A DNA stretch of 64,000 nucleotides, taken from an uncultured Corynebacterium sp. GTDB taxonomy: Bacteria > Actinomycetota > Actinomycetes > Mycobacteriales > Mycobacteriaceae. The DNA is taken from positions 1 to 64,000 of the forward strand of contig NZ_CAMICL010000003.1 of NCBI RefSeq assembly GCF_946221105.1, written 5' to 3'. The translations under genes were made by a program, and so were the position numbers. Under the pieces are notes generated by a model. The model searched no databases, was not told the DNA's origin, and saw only the letters and a program-made list of their open reading frames with translations. This document shows, one piece after another, positions 58,175 to 64,000 of the stretch (position 1 is the stretch's first letter; each line of letters starts with the position of its first letter).

Positions 58175-59799
58175 TTATCTTCCCGGCCGATCAAAGGCTG
58201 CAGGCCCTTGGCGATGCGGTCCTTCCAGGTCTTGGCGATCTCGTCGTAACCGCGGTCGTGCGGGCGGATGCCGCGGTGGGTGAAGTTGACCTTGGTTTCG
58301 CCGTCGTCGTCCTCGGAGATGTCGAAGATGAGGGAGGTGTCGTCCCATTCGTGGTCGTTGTCGTCGGTGGGTTCGACGTTCCAGACCACGCGCTTGCCGT
58401 CGTCGGCCTCGCTGACGGAGAAGCCGCGGTCCTCGACGTGGAACTCGCCGCCCTCGACGCTGGCGTCGCCCTCGGCCTCCTGGTCCCACCAGCTGTTTGG
58501 CTTGGTGATCGCGCGGTAGACCTCCTCGCGGGTGGCGGGCACAGAGAAGGACGCGGTGAAGTCGCGGATGGCCTGGGCGGTGGTGCCGTCGGCGAAGGTC
58601 CAGTCGGACAGGGTGTGGTCCGGGTCGTAGATGGCCACCTCGAAGCCGTCGTCCTTGTACTTCATCAGCCCGTCCTTGATCAGGTCGCGGCCGGCTTTGT
58701 TGAAGCCGGTGACGCCGGAGACGTCGAAGATCAGCTTCTCCCCGTGGAGTCGGCGCTGCGCCAGTCCGCGCAGGATCTTCTCGGCGGCGGTGAAGTTGAT
58801 CATGCCTTGCAGTTCCACGATGTCGGCGCCCTCGCGACGCTCCACGGACTTGATGCCGGGCGCGAGGTAGAAGTTGGAGGACAGCAGGTTCAGCCCCATG
58901 GAGTTGGACAGTTCGCGGAAGATTTTCACGCCGCGCACGGAGTTACCTTGTTTGTTCAGCCGCGGGCTGAGCGACGCGATCCCGAGCTGCCCGGGCAGCG
59001 TACCGATCAAACCGCCGGCCACACCGGATTTGGCGGGGATGCCCACGTTGACCATCCACTGGCCGGAGGCGTCGTACATGCCGGAGGAGACCATGACGGC
59101 CTGCGCGATGCGGGCGGCCTCCGCGGAGAGCACCTTCTCGCCGGTGACGGGTTGGGTGCCGCCGTTGGCCAGCGTGGCGGCCATGGTGGCGAGGTCGCCG
59201 ACGGTTACCAGCACTGCGCACTGGGCGATGTAGCTGGCCACGGCGTCGTGGGCGTCGTCGGTGATCATGCCGCCGTCGCGAAGCATGTGGGCGAACGCCT
59301 TGTTGCGCTCGGCTGTTTCCAGCTCGGAGTCGAGCACGCGCTGGTCAATGGTCAGCTCGCGGCCGGCCAGGCGGGAGAAGTAGGCGCGCAGTTTCTCGCT
59401 GCGCTGCTCCACCGAGATGTCGGGGCCGCCGATGAGTTGGTTGACGGTGATGGCGCCGGCGTTGATGAGGGGGTTGGCGGGGCGGCCGTCGTCGTCAAGC
59501 GAAAGTGCGTTGAACGCCTCGCCAGAAGGCTCCACGCCCACATGCTTGTCCACCTCGTCGGCGCCGTACTTGTCCAGTGCGAGCGCGTAGACGAAGGGTT
59601 TGGAGATGGACTGGATGGAAAATTCGTAGTCCGCATCGCCGATGGCGTAGAGGTGGCCGTCCGTGGTGCACATGGCCAGGGCGAGTTTGTCCGGATCGGC
59701 GTTTTTGAGCACGTCGATGTAGTCGGCGAGTTCGCCGCTGTCTTGGTCGCGGACGTTGTCCACAATGGCCTGGAGGTGGTCGTTGACTGACGAGAGCAT
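58162..59799 (-). CDS. glsA: Glutaminase-STAS-SRPBCC fusion protein
   Basis: 545 residues in three parts. Residues 1-305 are a serine-dependent glutaminase (GlsA type, beta-lactamase fold) with catalytic Ser64-Ile-Ser-Lys67 and NAGAIT; it hydrolyses glutamine to glutamate and ammonia. About 320-405 is a STAS domain (VELQGMINFTAAEKIL, LIFDVSGVTGFNKAGRDL). About 425-540 is an SRPBCC/AHSA1-like domain (FTASFSVPATREEVYRAIT, WNVEPTDDNDHEW, WKDRIAKGLQPLI). Glutaminase-STAS fusions exist in actinobacteria; the extra SRPBCC part may bind a hydrophobic ligand. TACACT lies 6 nt before the ATG. It is intact and in frame throughout. Confidence 0.88.
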   Translation of the reverse strand: MLSSVNDHLQAIVDNVRDQDSGELADYIDVLKNADPDKLALAMCTTDGHLYAIGDADYEFSIQSISKPFVYALALDKYGADEVDKHVGVEPSGEAFNALSLDDDGRPANPLINAGAITVNQLIGGPDISVEQRSEKLRAYFSRLAGRELTIDQRVLDSELETAERNKAFAHMLRDGGMITDDAHDAVASYIAQCAVLVTVGDLATMAATLANGGTQPVTGEKVLSAEAARIAQAVMVSSGMYDASGQWMVNVGIPAKSGVAGGLIGTLPGQLGIASLSPRLNKQGNSVRGVKIFRELSNSMGLNLLSSNFYLAPGIKSVERREGADIVELQGMINFTAAEKILRGLAQRRLHGEKLIFDVSGVTGFNKAGRDLIKDGLMKYKDDGFEVAIYDPDHTLSDWTFADGTTAQAIRDFTASFSVPATREEVYRAITKPNSWWDQEAEGDASVEGGEFHVEDRGFSVSEADDGKRVVWNVEPTDDNDHEWDDTSLIFDISEDDDGETKVNFTHRGIRPHDRGYDEIAKTWKDRIAKGLQPLIGREDKENS

Positions 59800-59843
59800 A
59801 GGGCAAGTGTAGAGGTCTGCCCTGCGAAGCCATTTGAAACGGA

Positions 59844-59849
59844 TATAAT
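59844..59849 (+). promoter_or_regulatory. Consensus -10 box of leaderless hmp
   Basis: TATAAT ends 7 nt before the ATG at 59857. The GTG at 59851 would lie upstream of the expected transcript start, so the ATG is preferred. Confidence 0.65.
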
Positions 59850-59856
59850 CGTGTTT

Positions 59857-61029
59857 ATGTACAACGACACACTCCCAGACTCAACCCACGCACACCTCTC
59901 CCAGGAGCACGCCGACACCGTCAAGGCGACGCTCCAACCGGTGGGCGAAAACATCCAGACCATCGCGAACACCTTCTACTCCAAGATGTTCGCGGCCCAC
60001 CCCGAGCTCATCTCCGACCTGTTCAACCGCGGCAACCAGAAGCAGCAGGCGCAGCAGAAGGCGCTCGCGGCGTCGGTGGTGAAGTTCGCGTCGCATCTTG
60101 TGGACGACTCCGCGCCGGACCCGGTGGTCATGCTCAACCGCATCGCGCACAAGCACGTCTCCCTCGGCGTGACCGAGTCGCAGTACCAGATCGTGTACGA
60201 GAACTTGATGGCCGCGATCGCAGAAGTGCTCGGCGACGCCGTCACGCCCGAGGTGGCGGAGGCCTGGAGCGCGGTGTACTGGCTCATGGCAGACGTGCTG
60301 ATCAAGGCCGAGAAGGACCTCTACGCCTCCGACGGGGTCGCCGATGGCGACGTGTTCCGCCGCGGCACGGTGGTGGAAAAGACCGAACTTTCGAGCACCG
60401 TGACCGCGTTCACCGTGGAGGGCGACTTTACGCAGCCGAAGCCGGGCCAGTACACGTCTATAGGCGTCAAGCTTGACGACGGCGCACGTCAGCTGCGCCA
60501 ATACTCCATCATCGAAGGCAGCCCGGCGCGCTACCGCATCGCGGTGCAGAAAGACGGCGAGGTCTCCACGTTTCTGATGGAGCGTGTCAATGTCGGCGAT
60601 GCCGTGGACGTGACACTGGCCGCCGGTGACCTGGTACTGCAGCCGGGCGAGCGCCCGGTCGTGCTGATCTCCTCCGGCATCGGTTCCACTCCGTTGACCG
60701 GCATCCTCCGCCACCTGGCGCAAAGCGGTGACCCGCGCCGGGTGACGTACGTGCATTCCGACGACTCCGAGGAATCCTGGGCGCAGGCGCAGGAAACCCG
60801 CGAGCTGGTGGATGAGCTGAAGGATGGGTCGCTTGAGACCCACTTCCGCGGCGACGCTGAGCGCGTCGACGTCGGCGAACTCGTTGTCGCAGGCGCGGAC
60901 GTGTACCTGTGCGGCGGCACCGGATTCCTGCAGTCGCTGCGCGACGATTTGTCGCAGCTGCCCGCCGAGAAGGCCCCGGCCAACGTGTTCTACGAGCTGT
61001 TCAGCCCGAACGACTGGCTGGTGGCCTAG
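59857..61029 (+). CDS. hmp: Flavohemoglobin (nitric oxide dioxygenase)
   Basis: 390 residues: an N-terminal globin (about 1-140) with the proximal haem His in RIAHKHVSLGV, a ferredoxin-reductase-like FAD domain (about 150-250; RQLRQYSI is the FAD motif) and an NAD domain (about 255-390) with ISSGIGSTP and YLCGGTGF. It oxidises NO to nitrate with O2 and NAD(P)H. The next genes (Cys-rich regulator, cupredoxin, polytopic protein) fit a nitric-oxide or nitrite-stress locus. It converges with the regulator (four-base overlap). Confidence 0.92.
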   Translation: MYNDTLPDSTHAHLSQEHADTVKATLQPVGENIQTIANTFYSKMFAAHPELISDLFNRGNQKQQAQQKALAASVVKFASHLVDDSAPDPVVMLNRIAHKHVSLGVTESQYQIVYENLMAAIAEVLGDAVTPEVAEAWSAVYWLMADVLIKAEKDLYASDGVADGDVFRRGTVVEKTELSSTVTAFTVEGDFTQPKPGQYTSIGVKLDDGARQLRQYSIIEGSPARYRIAVQKDGEVSTFLMERVNVGDAVDVTLAAGDLVLQPGERPVVLISSGIGSTPLTGILRHLAQSGDPRRVTYVHSDDSEESWAQAQETRELVDELKDGSLETHFRGDAERVDVGELVVAGADVYLCGGTGFLQSLRDDLSQLPAEKAPANVFYELFSPNDWLVA

Positions 61030-61712
61030 CCCTCCCGCTTAGTCAGGCGCGTCCCGCACTGGCCGGGGCGGTCGTGCGGGATCAGCTCCACTTTCACGTC
61101 GCCGGCGCCTTGGTCCAAGAAGCCCTCGTGCAGTGCGCATACCACCGGGGCCGGGCGGGTGCCCGCCTCCGCGATAAACGGGCAGGCGTTCAGCCCCACC
61201 TCGCGCACCTTTGCGCTGGCAGAGTCCGGACGCGGTGCCGGGTCAAAGCCCATCTCGCGCAGGGTCTGGCATGTGTGGCGCTCCGCGGTGTCCAGGTCCA
61301 CGCGCAGGTTGTCGTGGCGGCGGGTGTTCACCCGGTCCGCCCACTGACGGCCGAGGCGCTTGGCGCTGTCGGTGTCCTTGTCGGCCAGGGTGCTGGCCAG
61401 CACTTCCACCAGGGCGATCATGGAGTGGGAGGCCAGGTTCGTGCGCGCCACGCGGGCGGTGTAAATGTGGGATGGGCGGCCGCGGCCGGTGCCGGCGGCG
61501 ACACTGCGGGAGACCACGCCCGCGGCCAGGAGCTCATCCAGGTGGCCGCGCACGGTGTTCGGGTGCATGCCCAGCGTCTTCCCGATCTCGGCGACCTGGA
61601 TGCCGTCCGGGTTTTCCTGGATCACGTGAAACACCTCGAGCTGCTTTAGGCTGAGGTGGCCGACCGCGTTGAGCAATTCACCGGCGGGACGGGGCGCGTG
61701 ATTCCGTTCCAT
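61026..61712 (-). CDS. HTH regulator with C-terminal Cys metal/Fe-S site
   Basis: 228 residues. Winged helix (about 17-85; VAEIGKTLGMHPNTVRGHLDEL, wing GRPSHIY), then a helical dimer region and a C-terminal domain with Cys148, Cys177 (NACPF), Cys192 (VVCALHEGF, with His195) and Cys219. This pattern is like SufR-type Fe-S sensors of the ArsR/DeoR-like HTH group. With flavohemoglobin on one side and a cupredoxin on the other, it is a plausible NO or redox sensor. AGGAGA precedes the ATG. The divergent gap has TACATC and GATGTA half-sites 20 bp apart (61741-61746 and 61767-61772). Confidence 0.82.
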   Translation of the reverse strand: MERNHAPRPAGELLNAVGHLSLKQLEVFHVIQENPDGIQVAEIGKTLGMHPNTVRGHLDELLAAGVVSRSVAAGTGRGRPSHIYTARVARTNLASHSMIALVEVLASTLADKDTDSAKRLGRQWADRVNTRRHDNLRVDLDTAERHTCQTLREMGFDPAPRPDSASAKVREVGLNACPFIAEAGTRPAPVVCALHEGFLDQGAGDVKVELIPHDRPGQCGTRLTKREG

Positions 61713-61803
61713 GCGCGTTCTCCTGGAGGCGTTTTGGTGTTACATCAAGAGTATATTCCAACCTAAGATGTAGGACAACTTGGTTTTTGGAGGTGTTGGC
61801 CAC

Positions 61804-62187
61804 ATGCCACGTGCGGTAGATGTTGCAGCGTGGGCGGTTGTCGCCGCGGGGGTGGCGGCCGTCGCCACCACGGCGGCGGTCACGCAGTCGCGCGAGGGCG
61901 AGCTGCCTACTGGCGACGACGTGGTCACCGCGGACGTGCGCATCGAGCGCATGCGCTATGTCCCCGACCGGATCGAGGTCCCGCGCGGCACGAAACTGGT
62001 GGTCAACCTGGTCAACGACGGCGACAAAGAGCACGACCTGAAGATCGGGGAGGCTAACTCCGGCAGGCTCTCCCCCGGCGAGGCCAGCGCCACCTACTTC
62101 GGGGAGTTCAACAAGGACACCCGCGGGTGGTGCACCATCGCCGGGCACAAGACGATGGGCATGACGTTTAAGGTCGACGTGATTTAA
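61804..62187 (+). CDS. Membrane-anchored type 1 copper (cupredoxin) protein
   Basis: 127 residues: an N-terminal anchor helix (about 5-28) and a cupredoxin domain (about 42-127). His77 (KEHDLK), Cys110, His115 and Met118 or Met120 (GWCTIAGHKTMGM) give the four type 1 copper ligands. It is probably an exported electron carrier. It resembles the cupredoxin part of copper nitrite reductases, but the second (type 2) domain is missing. GGAGG lies 10 nt before the ATG. It converges with the membrane-protein gene (20-base overlap). Confidence 0.82.
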   Translation: MPRAVDVAAWAVVAAGVAAVATTAAVTQSREGELPTGDDVVTADVRIERMRYVPDRIEVPRGTKLVVNLVNDGDKEHDLKIGEANSGRLSPGEASATYFGEFNKDTRGWCTIAGHKTMGMTFKVDVI

Positions 62188-63361
62188 TCACCGCAACCTG
62201 GGCCTTCACCGCGCGCGCCATCATCGGCAAAAACGCCACCAGCACACCGAACGCGACAAAGGACAGCACGATGCGGGCGTAGGAGTTGCCCACCACCAGC
62301 CAGGCCAAAAGCGCCGCGTTGAACAGGCCGGCGCGCAGGTAGGCTGCCCGGTTGAGCTCGTGCAGCCCCGCCTTGACCGCCGCCGGGCCGCCGCCCATGG
62401 TGGTGGGCATGAGGTAGCTCATAGTGCCGATGAGCAGCTGGCCCGCAAACCCGAGCAGCAGCGGCAGCGTGGGGATCTCGCCTGCCCCGCCGAACATCCG
62501 CACCGCGTACCAGGTCAGCCCGCCGATGAGCCAGGTCACCGCGAACAGCGCGGACAGCGCCGGGTAGGTCACGCGCCCGCGGGGGTCCTTCAGCACGGTT
62601 AGCGCGCTGGCCACGAACCCCTGGTAGAGCCACACCCAGCCCGCCAAGATCAGCACGGTGCCCGCGCCCGCCACCACGGGCAGGCGCATGAGCGAACCGG
62701 CCACCGCCACGGCAACGCCAATGCCAGCCAGCGCGAGCGCCACGCCGACGCGGTCCTGCCCGCGGGTGCGCCACATCGCCGGGAACAGCACGCTCAGCGC
62801 GCCCATCGCCGCAAACCCGACGAACCCGCCCACGTTGGTGAACATGTGGGCCTGGCGCACCGCGCCGTGCCACTGCCCCGGCAGGCCGGCGGACAGCGCG
62901 GCGCCGAACAGCGCGCCCACGGGCAGGCAGCACGCGGAGGCGAGAAAGCCTAGGACCCCGGCATGCTTACGAGACGCCGAGCGCACCTGTTTAAAGAGCA
63001 CCGCCGCGTGCCACGCCAGTACCACCGCGACCACGAGCGCGCCCGCCCACGTGAGCCAGTACCACCGCGCGAGCTGGCCTACCAGCACGGCGACGGTGCC
63101 GGCGTTGAGGAGATAGGTGCGGGAAAGTTGGGCGGGCCGGGAGGCGTCGTCAAGCTTTTGCCCCAAGAAGCGCTCGGTGAGGTTTTGGGACCACAACATG
63201 ATCGAGTTGGTCAAAATCCCCAGCGTGAAAATGTGGATGAGCAGCCAGGACCCGTCCGGGATGAACGGGTGCGCGAGGCCGGCGAGGATGAACACCGCCA
63301 TCCAGACGCTCACCGGGCGCGAGGCTTTGCGGTGCCACGCGCGGAGGTTCATGTCAGGCAT
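62168..63361 (-). CDS. Polytopic membrane protein of the NO/nitrite locus
   Basis: 397 residues with about eleven predicted helices and scattered helix-borne His (LAHPFIP, LLIHIFTLG, RQAHMFTNVGG). The overall layout resembles NnrS or the membrane part that precedes cupredoxin domains in corynebacterial copper nitrite reductases, but no copper domain follows in the same gene; the cupredoxin is encoded next door instead. The ATG at 63361 has GGAGGAG upstream and overlaps the MFS stop by eight bases. A role in NO or copper handling is an inference from the neighbourhood. Confidence 0.65.
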   Translation of the reverse strand: MPDMNLRAWHRKASRPVSVWMAVFILAGLAHPFIPDGSWLLIHIFTLGILTNSIMLWSQNLTERFLGQKLDDASRPAQLSRTYLLNAGTVAVLVGQLARWYWLTWAGALVVAVVLAWHAAVLFKQVRSASRKHAGVLGFLASACCLPVGALFGAALSAGLPGQWHGAVRQAHMFTNVGGFVGFAAMGALSVLFPAMWRTRGQDRVGVALALAGIGVAVAVAGSLMRLPVVAGAGTVLILAGWVWLYQGFVASALTVLKDPRGRVTYPALSALFAVTWLIGGLTWYAVRMFGGAGEIPTLPLLLGFAGQLLIGTMSYLMPTTMGGGPAAVKAGLHELNRAAYLRAGLFNAALLAWLVVGNSYARIVLSFVAFGVLVAFLPMMARAVKAQVAVIKSRRP

Positions 63362-64000
63362 TGACTCCTCCAGACTTCGGGTTGTCGCGGAAACACCACC
63401 AGGTGGCCACAGCAAAACACACGGCACCCGCGGCCAGCACACCGATCACCCCGGTGTAGGCGTCCGTGTAGTCCACCCCGCGGTCCAGGCCCGCCTGCAG
63501 CAGCGACCCCGTCAGCGCCACGGTGATCAGGGTGCCCAGCTCGTAGGACACCTCCTCCACGCCCGCGGCCATCCCGGAGCGGTGCATCGGCGCCGAGCCG
63601 ATGATGGCGATCGAGGAGACGCTCATCACCGAGCCCGCGGACAAGCCCAGAACCACCATGCCTATCGACGTCCATCCGGCCGCCAACGCCACCGCCCCCA
63701 CAACCGCACCGACGAACCCTCCCGCGATCAGCGGCAGGAAGCCGATCTTGTGCAGATATGCCCCGCCGAGGACGGAGGCCGGGATGGCGGAAAGTGCCAT
63801 CACGGCGACGGTGGCGCCGGCGGTAAGCGGCGTGAGCTCGTCGACAAGCTGCAGCTTCTGCGTGGTCATGAGTTCGGCGCCGGCGAGGACGAACATGCCG
63901 CCGGCCGCGGCGAGGACGCCGCCGGTGAACAGGCGGGAGCGGAAGATGTCGAAGGTGAGCAGCGGGTCGTCCAGGCGGTTCTGGCGGCGCACGAACAGCC
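63354..64000 (-). CDS. MFS transporter, partial (5' end outside the window)
   Basis: C-terminal 215 or so residues of a 12-14-helix major facilitator. The reading frame stays open to the window edge (LFVRRQNRLDDPLL), so the start is beyond 64000. GMAAGVEEVSYELGTLITVALTGSLL is typical of QacA/EmrB-like 14-helix drug:H+ antiporters. The gene is collinear with, and overlaps, the polytopic protein gene, so it may belong to the same leftward operon. The substrate is not predictable. Confidence 0.8.
   Translation of the reverse strand, partial: LFVRRQNRLDDPLLTFDIFRSRLFTGGVLAAAGGMFVLAGAELMTTQKLQLVDELTPLTAGATVAVMALSAIPASVLGGAYLHKIGFLPLIAGGFVGAVVGAVALAAGWTSIGMVVLGLSAGSVMSVSSIAIIGSAPMHRSGMAAGVEEVSYELGTLITVALTGSLLQAGLDRGVDYTDAYTGVIGVLAAGAVCFAVATWWCFRDNPKSGGVNA

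Larger units (their letters stand above)
1178..63849. repeat. Dispersed 11-mer GCYTNTCGACG (at least 37 copies)
   Basis: Exact GCTTATCGACG occurs at 6255, 13282, 25881, 33493, 35801, 38498, 53442 and 57688, and its complement at 10119, 32750, 39205, 42163, 49272 and 56597. Members with another middle base or C for the third base include 1178, 1946, 11308, 15517, 21394, 22387, 24628, 26055, 27292, 27504, 30044, 30329, 33324, 34473, 37009, 44571, 45199, 48099, 50271, 52171, 56262, 63660 and 63839. None lies in the IS. The sites are not clustered. The role is unknown. Confidence 0.7.

Noticed and set aside
1178..63849. The dispersed 11-mer as FtsK-orienting (KOPS) or DnaA-box sequence
   Set aside because: It shows no strand bias in this window (about 20 against 17), is not clustered, and does not match the DnaA-box consensus TTATNCACA.

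Overview
The window is about 64 kb of GC-rich actinobacterial chromosome, almost certainly from a Corynebacterium. It carries the mycolata arabinogalactan cluster in an order recognisable from Mycobacterium tuberculosis Rv3777-Rv3795: quinone oxidoreductase, class V aminotransferase, Wzm/Wzt-type galactan exporter, GlfT1, GtrA-like protein, DprE1, DprE2, AftA and a single Emb arabinosyltransferase. Having only one emb gene, many leaderless genes with TAnnnT-type -10 boxes, Rib/YPDG-like surface proteins and an Excalibur protein all fit Corynebacterium. The species cannot be named from this sequence.

Layout. 0-10 kb is a surface-protein and tRNA region: MgtE, an Asn-rich repeat surface protein, an IS481-like element inserted into the 3' end of a tRNA-Arg gene, tRNA-Arg/tRNA-Ser, and a 1179-residue SdrD/CnaB-type adhesin. 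10-31 kb is the cell-wall cluster. A DUF559 nuclease-like gene sits between wzt and glfT1, and a two-component system with an FtsX/LolD-type ABC transporter sits between dprE2 and aftA. A secreted cutinase-family hydrolase and an M13 peptidase follow emb. 31-46 kb is mixed metabolism and repair: VOC protein, S4 protein, CapA lipoprotein, SDR, AlkB, HNH protein, ThpR, HrpB helicase, a third surface protein, an APC permease, TSUP and AbrB-type membrane proteins, a DUF885 protein and a ROK regulator. 46-59 kb holds envelope and stress genes: a beta-lactamase-like lipoprotein, a CAP protein, a GT87 transferase, a sirtuin, a dicarboxylate-type symporter, AMP nucleosidase, TetR, an M20 peptidase, an Excalibur protein, a GH13 enzyme and a DUF4143 ATPase. 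58-64 kb holds a glutaminase-STAS-SRPBCC fusion and a probable nitric-oxide response locus (flavohemoglobin, Cys-rich HTH regulator, cupredoxin, polytopic membrane protein), then a cut-off MFS transporter.

How the genes work together. DprE1/DprE2 make decaprenyl-phosphoarabinose. AftA primes and Emb extends arabinan on the galactan that GlfT1 starts and Wzm/Wzt is thought to export; the GtrA-like protein belongs to the same pathway. The cutinase-family protein probably acts on envelope lipids.

The main unexplained signals are: (1) a dispersed 11-mer, GCYTNTCGACG, found at least 37 times on both strands, in several reading frames and through rare codons; (2) at least four divergent gene pairs whose start codons are only 18-26 bp apart, with overlapping or adjoining -10 boxes and apparently leaderless transcripts in both directions; (3) a C-terminal module shared by three otherwise different surface proteins (Cys, hydrophobic helix, linker, hydrophobic helix, Cys) that may be an LPXTG-independent anchor; (4) a 72-bp intergenic element present twice downstream of terminators; and (5) 23-bp iterons and a palindrome over the start of the DUF4143 gene. 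No intergenic gap exceeds about 300 bases.
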